64,000 bases of DNA, taken from assembly GCF_018860855.1 (NCBI RefSeq), contig NZ_JAHKQE010000014.1:1-64000 (forward strand). The letters are read 5' to 3'. Position 1 is the stretch's first letter, and each line of letters starts with the position of its first letter. The stretch comes from Amphritea atlantica. GTDB taxonomy: Bacteria > Pseudomonadota > Gammaproteobacteria > Pseudomonadales > Balneatricaceae. Below, piece after piece: positions 1 to 12,144 of the stretch. Below the pieces are notes generated by a model. It was given only the letters and a program-made list of their open reading frames with translations, was not told where the DNA came from and did no database searches. The translations under genes were made by a program, and so were the position numbers.

Positions 1-1068
<1,068 letters not shown>

Positions 1069-1081
1069 TAGTCCCAGATAA

Positions 1082-3118
<2,037 letters not shown>

Positions 3119-3131
3119 GAGAGATAGACCC

Positions 3132-3719
3132 ATGCGCAGATCGACGTTTAACCGATCAATCCCTTTGTGTTTGCTGAGTGCCTTGTTGTTGCAGGGCTGT
3201 AGTCAGATTGCTGACGTCGTGCCGGAGCGGTTTGCAAAGCCCGATAATCCATTTTGTCGCGGGCTCTATCAGGATAATGATTGGCTCGATGCTGCGGTGG
3301 CTACTGAAAGCCGCTGGGGGTTACCACTGCATATTGCCTTGGCCGAGTTAAATATGCCGGTGGGTACCGTTGCGAGTGAATATATCCACCCGCCCTATGC
3401 CGATTGGGAAGAGTATCGTCTAGCGAGCGAGAACTGGTCAGGATCGGTTGCCGAGATCGATACTGCGCTGGATTATCTCGGCTGGCATGCGCAGATGGCC
3501 AGTCAGCGCAACGATCTAGCAATGAACGAAGCGGGTAAGCTCTATATCGCCTCAAGAATTGGTCATGGCGGGCTACGTCGGTTGGAATATCACCCTGACC
3601 CTGTGTTGATCCATCAGGCTGAACAGGTGGAGCAACGGGCCGAGCAATACCGAGAAGACTTGAAGTCTTGCCCCCGTATACGAGAGCGTGCCGATAGCTT
3701 CTTTCGCTGGCCTTGGTAA
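3132..3719 (+). CDS. Putative lipoprotein with lytic-transglycosylase-like region
   Basis: A 195-residue protein with a clear type II signal: a basic N-terminus, a hydrophobic stretch and the lipobox LLQGC, placing the lipidated cysteine at residue 23. The segment ATESRWGLPLHIALAELN resembles the catalytic Glu region of SLT-type lytic transglycosylases (E-S-x-x-G), so a peptidoglycan-related role is possible. The rest lacks motifs I can name. It starts 13 bp after ligA, and small lipoproteins of this type follow ligA in related bacteria. The enzymatic assignment is inference; the lipoprotein call is solid. Confidence 0.7.
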   Translation: MRRSTFNRSIPLCLLSALLLQGCSQIADVVPERFAKPDNPFCRGLYQDNDWLDAAVATESRWGLPLHIALAELNMPVGTVASEYIHPPYADWEEYRLASENWSGSVAEIDTALDYLGWHAQMASQRNDLAMNEAGKLYIASRIGHGGLRRLEYHPDPVLIHQAEQVEQRAEQYREDLKSCPRIRERADSFFRWPW

Positions 3720-3721
3720 GC

Positions 3722-3934
3722 ATGATTATTCCTTGGGAACAACTACAGCCCGACACCTTAACTAGCCTGATAAAAGAGTTTGTTACCCGTGACGGGACAG
3801 ACTATGGCTTTAATGAAACCAGTATTGATACGCGCATCGATCAGGTGAGAGCTAAACTGAGAAGCGGTGAAGCCGTGGTTTTGTTCAGTCAGAGTACAGG
3901 CCTGTGCAATATAGTGGCTCGTGAACGTTTATAG
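3722..3934 (+). CDS. YheU family protein (UPF0270)
   Basis: A 70-residue protein beginning MIIPWEQLQPDTL and containing EFVTRDGTDYG and SGEAVVLFSQ, the conserved layout of the small YheU family, whose biochemical role is not established. I place the start at the ATG at 3722, giving the family's usual N-terminus, rather than at the GTG/ATG-like codons just upstream that overlap the preceding gene. It follows the lipoprotein stop directly, which suggests translational coupling. Confidence 0.85.
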   Translation: MIIPWEQLQPDTLTSLIKEFVTRDGTDYGFNETSIDTRIDQVRAKLRSGEAVVLFSQSTGLCNIVARERL

Positions 3935-3951
3935 TTGAACGAGGTATCGTC

Positions 3952-4611
3952 ATGGATCAGTTAGAACAGATTACCGCATTGATCGCGCTGACCATGGGGG
4001 TCGGCTGGGCCAGTGGTATCAATCTTTATGCCACCATTTTGATGCTTGGGTTAGCGGCGAATATGGGCCATTTTCAACTGCCTAGTGGGTTGGAGATCGT
4101 TGCCGATCCTATGGTGTTGATGGCGGCTGGTTTTATGTACTGTGTTGAGTTCTTTGCCGATAAGATTCCCGGCGTTGATACCGGCTGGGACACCTTACAC
4201 ACCTTCATTCGTATCCCCGCAGGGGCTGCATTAGCCGCCGGTGCGATGGGTGATATGAACCCCGCGGTGATCGTTGCCGCAGCCTTAGTCGGTGGCTCTC
4301 TGTCGGCGACCAGCCACGCATTCAAAGCGGGCGGACGGGTCATGATCAATACTTCACCTGAACCGGTGAGCAACTGGGCCGCATCAATCACCGAAGATCT
4401 AGCCGTTTTTGGTGGTTTATGGGCTGCGCTAAACTATCCCATTGCCTTTCTTATCGCACTGGTATTGTTTATTGCGCTAGTGATCTGGCTACTGCCGAAG
4501 ATTTGGAGAGGTATTAAAAAGGTTTTTGCCTTTTTAGCCGGTTTGTTCGGTGGCCGAGATGATGCTATCCAGCTCAATGAGGAAAGTGCCTTACCCCATC
4601 GTAAACCGTAA
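3952..4611 (+). CDS. DUF4126 family membrane protein
   Basis: A 219-residue integral membrane protein. Several hydrophobic helices are visible, at about residues 8-30, 55-70, 88-115 and 145-185, interspersed with Gly/Ala-rich segments (GGSLSATSHAFKAGGR, NTSPEPVSNW) characteristic of the DUF4126 family. A charged cytoplasmic tail ends the protein. The function of the family is unknown. It is the last gene on this strand before a convergent CBS-domain gene 13 bp away. Confidence 0.75.
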   Translation: MDQLEQITALIALTMGVGWASGINLYATILMLGLAANMGHFQLPSGLEIVADPMVLMAAGFMYCVEFFADKIPGVDTGWDTLHTFIRIPAGAALAAGAMGDMNPAVIVAAALVGGSLSATSHAFKAGGRVMINTSPEPVSNWAASITEDLAVFGGLWAALNYPIAFLIALVLFIALVIWLLPKIWRGIKKVFAFLAGLFGGRDDAIQLNEESALPHRKP

Positions 4612-4624
4612 TAGAAGGGGGTTG

Positions 4625-5302
4625 TTAGCGGCTGTCTAGCCACTCGTTGTTAATCAGCGATTGGAGTAGATCGGTACGGGTGATAATGCCTTTCAAATTA
4701 CCGTTATCCTCCACAATAGGAATGCAACTCAGGTGGTGTTCCACGCAGCTGACCGCCAGTTGTCGAATATTGGTATCGGGAGTAGCGGTGATCACTTGAG
4801 TGGAATAGCAGCGTTCGATGGTGTCCTCAATGGTATGTTCTTGCGCCCCTTGATAGCTCAGGTATTGCAGCAGAAGTTTTTCCGTCACCACTCCCATGAG
4901 CCGTCCTGTCCCAGATAGCACCAGCAGGTGACTGATCGAATACTGCTTCATTTTGTATAGCGCCGACTGAATTTTACTGCCCTCTAAGACCGTTTGTATC
5001 GGATAGGACATGATCAGCGAGGCCGGTATATAGGCGCGCGGATGTTCTAGGCTGGTGCTGCCACCACCGGTTTGGCTATAAACAGACGCAGCTTTACGGG
5101 CATTTCCCTGAGAATGTCCTTGGACGGTTGGCCCGATCTCATGATGTTGTGACTGGTCGATCATCTCTTTCTCGTGATCTCGCTCACCACCGGCAGGGGC
5201 CGTATGGGTAGACGCACCGAGTTGTTCTACTCCGCGAGGAGCAAACAACGATTTAACCGGTGTCTTGATGCGGTATCCCTGGTCGTAAATAACCAATGCC
5301 AT
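4625..5302 (-). CDS. CBS-domain pair protein
   Basis: A 225-residue soluble protein. The first 90 residues are polar and low in predicted structure. The C-terminal part (about 95-220) is a tandem CBS pair: MSYPIQTVLEGSKIQSALY, LMGVVTEKLLLQYL, then VITATPDTNIRQLA and LKGIITRTDLLQSL. CBS pairs typically sense adenine nucleotides. There is no fused catalytic domain, so it probably acts as a regulatory module for another protein. It is transcribed in the same direction as mnmC and sits 35 bp downstream of it. Confidence 0.8.
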   Translation of the reverse strand: MALVIYDQGYRIKTPVKSLFAPRGVEQLGASTHTAPAGGERDHEKEMIDQSQHHEIGPTVQGHSQGNARKAASVYSQTGGGSTSLEHPRAYIPASLIMSYPIQTVLEGSKIQSALYKMKQYSISHLLVLSGTGRLMGVVTEKLLLQYLSYQGAQEHTIEDTIERCYSTQVITATPDTNIRQLAVSCVEHHLSCIPIVEDNGNLKGIITRTDLLQSLINNEWLDSR

Positions 5303-5337
5303 GACAGTTCACTACGCCTTATACTGAATGATTCATA

Positions 5338-7323
5338 TTATATCGCCCGCCTGATCAAATTCTTGATGATAAATCGTGCTGGATTGAGTTTATCGATGAG
5401 TTCTTTTTCCAGCGGTAACGGTTCGTTTTCAAGCATAGTAGCGATAAGCTCTCCACTAATAGGACAACTAATCAGCCCTTTAGATCCGTGGGCGAGGTTA
5501 ACGAACAGTCCAGGGTAGTGTTGTGGTGCGGTATCGATTACGGTTTTTGCATCGTGCCGTAGCCGAGCATAATCCTCTATGAAAGTGCTAAAAACTGGGG
5601 CTGGGCCGACAATCGGCAACTTATCCGGCGATGCGCAACGAAAACCCACACGACCGCTTAGAGGGTTGTGTACATGATACTGTGCCAGTGCTTCGCCGAG
5701 ATTGGGCGCCATATTGGTGATTTTTGTAAGGTTATGCTGGTGGCCAGATTCGCGGATATCCGTTGCTGGGTCTTTAAGTTCGAAGGTCGCGCCGAAGCAA
5801 TAGCGCCCTTGTTGGGTGGGGGAGATATAACCCTCACTACATAGGACGGTATCGAGCGCAGGTAAGTCAGCATTTTTAGCGGTGATAGACACCTGGCCGC
5901 GAATATTCTGTACCGGAAGATGGTTGGTCTGCTCAAAGGCCACACTATCGGCGGCTGAGGCGATGATTGTCACCGCTGCAGTCAGTGCTTGCCCATGTTG
6001 GGTATAGCAGTGCCACTGGTGATCATCCCGAACGAGTCGCTTGATCTGAGTGCTAGTTATGACTGTAATGTTAGGGTGTTCGCATAACCACTCACACAGC
6101 AATGGTGGCGTCACCCAGCCAGCTTCAGGAAAAAACAAACCACTGTTGCTAACGGCAGTGCCTGCAATCTTAGATGCTTCGGTTTGCTCGACATAGCGGA
6201 CCACTGAGCGAGGGTAGTTACCGGATTCAGCCAGTTTTTGATGCTTCGTTTTTTCTTTGTCATGGGCAGCCAACTGTAATAGGCCACAGGGTGACCAGAT
6301 ATCGTTGCGATCAGCTAAGTTTTGCGTAAGAAAATGACTGCTATAAAGAAAGCCCGACAGATGGATGCGACTGGTGGGGATTGGCTCTATCGGCAGCTTT
6401 GCATACAGAGCACCTTGATGATTGCCTGATCCTTCAGCGGCAATCTTTGAATTCTTATCCACAAGGGTCACTTTCCAACCACGCTTAGCCAGTGAGTGGG
6501 CTGTCGAACACCCTGCGATACCCGCACCAATCACGATAGCCGTTTTGTCACCCGTATGTTTGTAGGGTAGTTGAAACCAGCTAGGGCCCTCTGCAGGTGC
6601 CGATCGAGTTTCGACCTCAGGGGAATAGGTGCCAACGAGCATTTCACGTTTGCGCCCAAAGCCCGCCACCTTCTTGACCGGAAAACCGACATCCCGTAAG
6701 CCGCGTTTAACAATCCCTGCACAGGTAAAGGTGGCAAAGGTTGTATCCGTGTGACTCAAACGGCCAATCTGTTGAAACAGCTCGGCACACCACATTTCCG
6801 GATTTTTTGATGGAGCAAAACCATCGAGAAACCAGGCATCGACTCGAGCTTCCAACTGACGATAGCAATCAATCGCATCGCCCAGCATTAAGGTAAGCAT
6901 TATACGACCGTCATCAAAAGAAAGTTGATGAAACCCCGGCGAATGACATGGATACTGGACAATCAGTTGCTCCGAGAACATGCTAAGCTCTGGCCATAGA
7001 GCGAGGGCTTTAATCAGATCATCTAATGCGATAGGGTATTTCTCAACACTGATGAAATGTAGCTTGGCCGATGCAGGTGCTTGTTCACGAAACAGCTTCC
7101 AAGTGGCGAGAAAGTTAAGGCCCGTACCAAAACCTGTTTCGGCAATGGTAAAGGTGCTGGCTGTGGCAAAACGCTCTGGCAATTGATTGCTATCGAGAAA
7201 TACGTGGTTGGTTTCGGCCAAGCCGTCATCGATAGAGAAGTAGATGTCTTCGAAGAGGGGAGATGTCGGGGTGTCAGACAGCCAATTGAGGGTAGATGAG
7301 GAAAATTTAGGCATAATGATCAT
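5338..7323 (-). CDS. mnmC: Bifunctional tRNA mnm5s2U biosynthesis protein MnmC
   Basis: MnmC completes the 5-methylaminomethyl modification of wobble uridine: its FAD domain removes the carboxymethyl group from cmnm5U and its methyltransferase domain methylates nm5U using SAM. Both domains are present. The N-terminal methyltransferase (about 1-240) has ETGFGTGLNFLATW and WFLDGFAPSKNPEMW. The C-terminal oxidoreductase (about 260-640) has the dinucleotide-binding motif IVIGAGIAGCSTAHSLAKRG. The length of 661 is normal for the fused form. Met4 (codon at 7314) is an equally good start. It is the last core gene before the polysaccharide island. Confidence 0.96.
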   Translation of the reverse strand: MIIMPKFSSSTLNWLSDTPTSPLFEDIYFSIDDGLAETNHVFLDSNQLPERFATASTFTIAETGFGTGLNFLATWKLFREQAPASAKLHFISVEKYPIALDDLIKALALWPELSMFSEQLIVQYPCHSPGFHQLSFDDGRIMLTLMLGDAIDCYRQLEARVDAWFLDGFAPSKNPEMWCAELFQQIGRLSHTDTTFATFTCAGIVKRGLRDVGFPVKKVAGFGRKREMLVGTYSPEVETRSAPAEGPSWFQLPYKHTGDKTAIVIGAGIAGCSTAHSLAKRGWKVTLVDKNSKIAAEGSGNHQGALYAKLPIEPIPTSRIHLSGFLYSSHFLTQNLADRNDIWSPCGLLQLAAHDKEKTKHQKLAESGNYPRSVVRYVEQTEASKIAGTAVSNSGLFFPEAGWVTPPLLCEWLCEHPNITVITSTQIKRLVRDDHQWHCYTQHGQALTAAVTIIASAADSVAFEQTNHLPVQNIRGQVSITAKNADLPALDTVLCSEGYISPTQQGRYCFGATFELKDPATDIRESGHQHNLTKITNMAPNLGEALAQYHVHNPLSGRVGFRCASPDKLPIVGPAPVFSTFIEDYARLRHDAKTVIDTAPQHYPGLFVNLAHGSKGLISCPISGELIATMLENEPLPLEKELIDKLNPARFIIKNLIRRAI

Positions 7324-7379
7324 TGCTGATGGGTTTGGGTGTTATTATAATGATTTTGACTGCATTATTGTAATTATTA

Positions 7380-8345
7380 TTAATACCTAAAAATCTTTTT
7401 TATTAACCTTGTTATTAGCTCTTTTATTTCTGTTTTTGAAGCAGTTAAGATTGGTAATGCTATAGGATAGTTTTTTAAAATAAGAATTGATGCTTTTTTT
7501 AGTTCAGCATCATATTGTTTTAATAGAGCTTTGTTATTTACATGATAGCAACTCCAAGAAAACTGTTTTTGATACATTTTTATTATTTCATATAAAATAT
7601 AGTCATCATTTTTGTTAAAAATACTGACAGCTAGGGATAGTGATTTATATAATTCGACGTATGCTTTTACTTTGTTGATCTGTGATGTAATGCTTTTTCT
7701 ATTATAGACGTACTCATGTAATGAGTCACTTAATAGGTAAATACTTTTGGCCTGATAATAGCAGCCAATGTTTAAAATTAAATCTTCGTTAATGCTCTGT
7801 CGCCAAGGGAATTTTAGATTGAAATAAGGTTCTATAACTTTTCGATTATATAACTTATTCCAAAGCATTCCCGTACCGAATTCAAAAGCACAAAATTTCT
7901 TGAATATATCATTTTCAATTTTCTTTGATTTTCGAAATTTAATTTTTGACGCTATAACTTTACGTTTTTCTGTTACTCTATCTGAACCACAGACGACAAT
8001 GTCAACATTGTTTTCTTCTGCAGCAGATAGTAATGTAGAGAACATTTTAGGACGAGCAAAATCATCTGCGTCCAAAAAACCAATCCAAGGTGCGGATGAT
8101 ATTTTTAAGCCTGCTAATCTTGCTTCATGAACACCTTTATTTTCACTGAAATTAACAGTGACTATGTTTTTATGTTTTTCAGCTAATAGTTTGATTATGT
8201 CGCCTGAGTTATCCGTGGATGCATCATTAATAATAATGATTTCTAAGGTTTTTAATGTTTGATGTAAGAGTGAGTTAATAGTTTTTGTTAATCGTTCGCC
8301 CATGTTATAAACGGGAACTATTACTGATACTTGTGGCTTATTCAT
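7380..8345 (-). CDS. Glycosyltransferase family 2
   Basis: A 321-residue GT-A fold glycosyltransferase. The N-terminus VSVIVPVYNMGERL and the nucleotide-sugar region IIINDASTDNSGDI are typical, and the metal-binding motif is FLDADDF. The C-terminal 200 residues are variable, as usual for acceptor-specific regions. It overlaps the upstream pyruvyl transferase gene by 8 bp, indicating one transcript running from the Wzx gene toward mnmC. It is much richer in A/T than mnmC, which fits a recently acquired surface-sugar gene. Donor and acceptor cannot be read from sequence. Confidence 0.9.
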   Translation of the reverse strand: MNKPQVSVIVPVYNMGERLTKTINSLLHQTLKTLEIIIINDASTDNSGDIIKLLAEKHKNIVTVNFSENKGVHEARLAGLKISSAPWIGFLDADDFARPKMFSTLLSAAEENNVDIVVCGSDRVTEKRKVIASKIKFRKSKKIENDIFKKFCAFEFGTGMLWNKLYNRKVIEPYFNLKFPWRQSINEDLILNIGCYYQAKSIYLLSDSLHEYVYNRKSITSQINKVKAYVELYKSLSLAVSIFNKNDDYILYEIIKMYQKQFSWSCYHVNNKALLKQYDAELKKASILILKNYPIALPILTASKTEIKELITRLIKKIFRY

Positions 8346-9393
8346 TGTTATTATTCATGAGAGAGTTGCATTTGATTAAGAAATTTCGGCTTTGGGTTAG
8401 TAAAGGTTCCAATGTTTTTTCAATATTAGTGTAATCCGTTCTTGGGGTATGACCTGCGGATAAATAACCTTTGTCAACTAGGCAGCCTGATAAATCGAGG
8501 GATTTAAGTAGGTGCTTAACTTTTTGCTTATGTCTACCATAACAAATGAAATTCTTTTTATACTTGATTGAAAAAATAGAGCCATGAAAAGTATCTGTAA
8601 TTACGTATTTAGCATTCTTTATAAGTGAAAGAAACTCAAACGGTGAACAAGGTTCGTTTATATCAACCCATGAGTGATAAAATCCAGCAGAAACTAAGAT
8701 AAGATTGTTGTCAAGGGCGAATTTTTTTATTTCTTCTGTAATGCCTGTTTCAAAACCATATGTATAAATAAGAATATAAGATTTTTCTATATGGAAATCT
8801 ACTTCGTGAGGCGAAAAGTCATGTAAAAAGGTTGGGTCAAGTACAACGGTCACATCATTGCTAGTAGAGTTTTTAACAATATTCAGTGACTCTCTATCTC
8901 TAACACTTATCAGGTCAAAACTATTAATGCCTGCTATATAATCAGGATGACGTAGCATGTCTTTAACTTCAGAATTTCCCACACTAGGAGCATAAGAAAA
9001 TGTTAATAATCCTGGAAGGTTCAGGCCGAAGAATTCAGGGACACTGTTAAATGTTCCATTAGTAACACTCCATATTTCATCGGATCCAATAAAAGCTACT
9101 TTAAAACTTGAAATGTTACCTCGACGAACCATTTTAAGTTTTTTTTCTGCAGACCTAAATGAAAATATTTTTTTAATATTAAAGAAAATGCTCATAAAGT
9201 TTTTTCGTAAACCTCGGAAAAAAAACTTGTATCGTTTAATGTTATTTTCTATGTCATATATATCTAAAAATCTTACTTTATATCCATACTCACTCAGTAT
9301 TTCTTTTAATGCAAAAGCCTGAAGGTATGCACCATAGTTCGGAGATTTGCAAAGTGTGACTATAATGCAGGGTGTTGTTGATTTTTTATTCAT
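8338..9393 (-). CDS. Polysaccharide pyruvyl transferase family protein
   Basis: A 351-residue member of the polysaccharide pyruvyl transferase family (CsaB/WcaK-like), enzymes that usually place ketal pyruvate from PEP on a sugar. The family layout is visible: an early Asn-Tyr-Gly region (SPNYGAYLQAFAL), the central FIGSDEIW with LTFSYAPSVGN, the RDRESLNIV segment, DPTFLHDF, and the C-terminal ITDTFHGSIFSIKY motif. It lies between a GT2 gene and a ThDP enzyme gene. Pyruvyl transfer is the best guess; some members of this fold are not proven to transfer pyruvate. Confidence 0.88.
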   Translation of the reverse strand: MNKKSTTPCIIVTLCKSPNYGAYLQAFALKEILSEYGYKVRFLDIYDIENNIKRYKFFFRGLRKNFMSIFFNIKKIFSFRSAEKKLKMVRRGNISSFKVAFIGSDEIWSVTNGTFNSVPEFFGLNLPGLLTFSYAPSVGNSEVKDMLRHPDYIAGINSFDLISVRDRESLNIVKNSTSNDVTVVLDPTFLHDFSPHEVDFHIEKSYILIYTYGFETGITEEIKKFALDNNLILVSAGFYHSWVDINEPCSPFEFLSLIKNAKYVITDTFHGSIFSIKYKKNFICYGRHKQKVKHLLKSLDLSGCLVDKGYLSAGHTPRTDYTNIEKTLEPLLTQSRNFLIKCNSLMNNNNE

Positions 9394-9398
9394 AATAT

Positions 9399-11138
9399 TT
9401 ACTCAGAAAACAACCTTTTAATGATATTTAATTTATTTTTTCTAAGTAGTCGTTTAATGATGACTTTGAGATGCTGTTTTTTTTCTTTTTTTATATTTCG
9501 AATGACTTCCAATGCTTTGCTTTCTTCTTCACTGTCCGTAAATACTTCAAATACGATTGAGCCGTTCTCAACCCCCTTAGCAAGAAACTGATTATAAACA
9601 GATTCATACTCCTCTTTTGAAGAAGCGCTAATATAATTAAAGCCGAGATTTTGTGCATAATGTTTGATTAAGGTAGTAGATTTATTGCCGTAATGGCCTG
9701 ATGCTGCGATAAACTCATCAGCTTGATCTCCAACTTGAGCAGCAACACTATTGTATTGCCTAAACTCGGTTCCTTTACCGTTATTGACCACCATAATCCG
9801 CAGATTGTTACCAACATGCCTATTACCTAACGCATTCATATCATAGAAAAAGGCCAAATCACCAATAATACAAAAGCAGAGTTGGTCTGACTTGGCCAAT
9901 GATGCCCCAAGAAAGCTGGAAAGCCCACCATCGATGCCAAACCCACCGACATTTGATATTGACCTAACAGAAGAAGGCAAATCATAGAAGTTCCAAGATC
10001 TTAAACTATTCAGAATACCAAAATGAATAACCGAGTCGTCAGGGATTTTATGCGCGGTACGTGCTGCTATCCAGATATTAGAAAAGGGAATATCTGGTAG
10101 CTCAGATCTGATATCAGCCAATGTTGCTTTACATTGTTTTAAGTACTTATCGGATAACTCTCTAGATGAGTCGGTATAGCTCTGAAAAAACGTTTTTTCA
10201 TCCATCTCGAACACATATCGTAGTTTGCGAAAGGTATCGCGTATTTCGCCATCGTCACTAACACGCCAGACTTCTTCTCCTACCATTTCCATAGTCGCAT
10301 AGTCGCCAGAAACTTCTCCTATATGAATGGTGATATCCGGTTTGTCCGCCTTCTGGTTCGTTAAATCTTGGCTGGCTGCAAGAGAATAAAGTAAGCTATA
10401 TTTGCCTTTATACCCACTGGTATGATCACAAAAAACTACTGCATCATTAGCACTACAAAAATCATCTAGAATCCTTGTATCTTCTACCGAAAAATCTCGG
10501 TGAGCACCAATAAAGACAGCAACACGTCCTTTTAGCTTAGGCAACTTATCCGTTGCCGTGAATCGATCCATTACCCGACATGTCGGCAGCGCTTTCGTAC
10601 CATAAGACTGGCTGTAACGAGTTGGCAGATTAATATGTACCGGACCTCCACCAGCCCGCTTCAATTCAAGGATAGCTTTGTTGACTTCTATCTCACATTC
10701 CCAAAAATCATCAGCATCTTTCACTATAGGAAGAGCAACACTAAGTCGCTGGGTATCATTAGGCTTGTTACTTCGATCCGTCACCTGTGCTATATGGTGA
10801 CCTACTCTTGCAACAGATTGTGTTGATGTAATAGCAAGCACGGGAAGTTTCCGATAGTAGGCTTCGGTCATACCGGGCATGTAATTTCTTGAAGAGGTAG
10901 CCCCCGTACAACTTATAACAACTGGCTCACCTGACTCATGCGCCAAGCCACATGCCATATAGGCTGCAGAACGCTCGTCCACAGCAGAATACACTTCAAA
11001 AAATGAATCATTCTGAACACTTGCAACAAATGTCACATTAGTTGCTCCTGGTGAAGCAATAACCTTTCTAATGTTATTTGCTTTTAATAGAGCAATGATA
11101 ATTAGGACATTCTTTTCGTCAGTATAAAATCTACTCAT
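9399..11138 (-). CDS. ThDP-dependent enzyme (MenD / acetolactate synthase-like)
   Basis: About 579 residues with the three-domain layout of thiamine-diphosphate decarboxylase/transferases. The N-terminal pyrimidine-binding domain has the ThDP-activating glutamate region AVDERSAAYMACGLA. The C-terminal pyrophosphate domain has IIGDLAFFYDMNALG and VVNNGKGTEF, matching the GDG...N metal site with GDL. I place the start at the ATG at 11138 because it is preceded by a GGTGAAG ribosome site; an upstream in-frame start would add 21 residues of membrane-like sequence. In sugar loci such enzymes can add a two-carbon unit to a keto-sugar, as YerE does. Neighbours are an SDR and a pyruvyl transferase. 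The substrate is unknown. Confidence 0.8.
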   Translation of the reverse strand: MSRFYTDEKNVLIIIALLKANNIRKVIASPGATNVTFVASVQNDSFFEVYSAVDERSAAYMACGLAHESGEPVVISCTGATSSRNYMPGMTEAYYRKLPVLAITSTQSVARVGHHIAQVTDRSNKPNDTQRLSVALPIVKDADDFWECEIEVNKAILELKRAGGGPVHINLPTRYSQSYGTKALPTCRVMDRFTATDKLPKLKGRVAVFIGAHRDFSVEDTRILDDFCSANDAVVFCDHTSGYKGKYSLLYSLAASQDLTNQKADKPDITIHIGEVSGDYATMEMVGEEVWRVSDDGEIRDTFRKLRYVFEMDEKTFFQSYTDSSRELSDKYLKQCKATLADIRSELPDIPFSNIWIAARTAHKIPDDSVIHFGILNSLRSWNFYDLPSSVRSISNVGGFGIDGGLSSFLGASLAKSDQLCFCIIGDLAFFYDMNALGNRHVGNNLRIMVVNNGKGTEFRQYNSVAAQVGDQADEFIAASGHYGNKSTTLIKHYAQNLGFNYISASSKEEYESVYNQFLAKGVENGSIVFEVFTDSEEESKALEVIRNIKKEKKQHLKVIIKRLLRKNKLNIIKRLFSE

Positions 11139-11235
11139 AACTTCACCAGAAAACATTAACATTATAAAAAAACAAAGATGAAATTTACATTCTATTTTCA
11201 ACGAATTAAAAATAAAATTTCGATTACAATATTGT

Positions 11236-12114
11236 TCACTTTATTGAATATCCTCCATCGCATATAATGGTCTGCCCAACAATAAAGTTCGAGGCATCAC
11301 TAATTAGAAAAACACCTAACTCTGCAATTTCTTCTGGAAGAGCGAATCTTTTCAATGGATTATATGGACTGAAAATATTGTTATTTTGTTCTAAAGTCAT
11401 CGGCTGCATTTTTGTTGATATAATCCCGGGAGCTATTCCATTAACCAATATACCTTTCTCACAGAGATTAACTCCCAAACCCATTGTTAATCCAGCGACA
11501 TCCCATTTACTCATCCTATAGGGATAAGTAGCTCCTACAAAGCCTCCCTGAGATGAAATATTAATAATTTTCTTTGTTGATTTATTATTATCAATCCAAA
11601 AACGACAGACCGCTTGCGTTAAAAAGAACAACCCTTTCGAATTAGTAGAATAAACTTTCTCCCATTGACTTTCAGAAACATTCAAAAAATCAGTTGTATC
11701 AATAACACCGGCATTATTTACAAGTACATCTATATTACCGCCTAGCAATTCAATACAACTTTTCAATCTACTTCCTGTAATGGATACATCACTTACATCC
11801 CAGACCAACCACTGAAGACGAGGATTATTTATTTTCAAGACAGCTTCACTTAATTTTTTTTCATCCCGGCCTGTTATTATAACCGACGCTCCCATAGTTA
11901 CGCATTTATTTGCCAGCGCATAACCTATGCCAGACCCTCCGCCTGTTATCAGGATTTTTTTACCTTCTAAAATATTTCCATATTCAATCTGAGCAATAGA
12001 ATATGTTGAAACTCCCCCATACTTATATATTTTTGCCAGCGTTTCAAAAATCAAAGTAGTTTTAACAAAAAAGCTACGTATTTTCCTGAAAAACACACAC
12101 AATAAATTATTCAT
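11236..12114 (-). CDS. Short-chain dehydrogenase/reductase
   Basis: A 292-residue SDR. The NAD(P)-binding motif is ITGGGSGIGYALANKC, the NNAG motif appears as VLVNNAGVIDTT, and the catalytic Ser and Tyr-x3-Lys are in INISSQGG and YRMSKWDVAGL. The C-terminus FIVGQTIICDGGYSIK is the classical end of this family. About 45 extra N-terminal residues precede the Rossmann fold. It lies 97 bp upstream of the ThDP enzyme gene in the same direction; together they could make and reduce a branched keto-sugar, but this is inference. Confidence 0.9.
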   Translation of the reverse strand: MNNLLCVFFRKIRSFFVKTTLIFETLAKIYKYGGVSTYSIAQIEYGNILEGKKILITGGGSGIGYALANKCVTMGASVIITGRDEKKLSEAVLKINNPRLQWLVWDVSDVSITGSRLKSCIELLGGNIDVLVNNAGVIDTTDFLNVSESQWEKVYSTNSKGLFFLTQAVCRFWIDNNKSTKKIINISSQGGFVGATYPYRMSKWDVAGLTMGLGVNLCEKGILVNGIAPGIISTKMQPMTLEQNNNIFSPYNPLKRFALPEEIAELGVFLISDASNFIVGQTIICDGGYSIK

Positions 12115-12144
12115 AAAATCAACCTAATAGAATAAAAAATCATT

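Noticed and set aside
11139-11201. N-terminal extension of the ThDP enzyme
   Set aside because: The extension is hydrophobic and not found at this place in the family. The ATG at 11138 has a good ribosome site.
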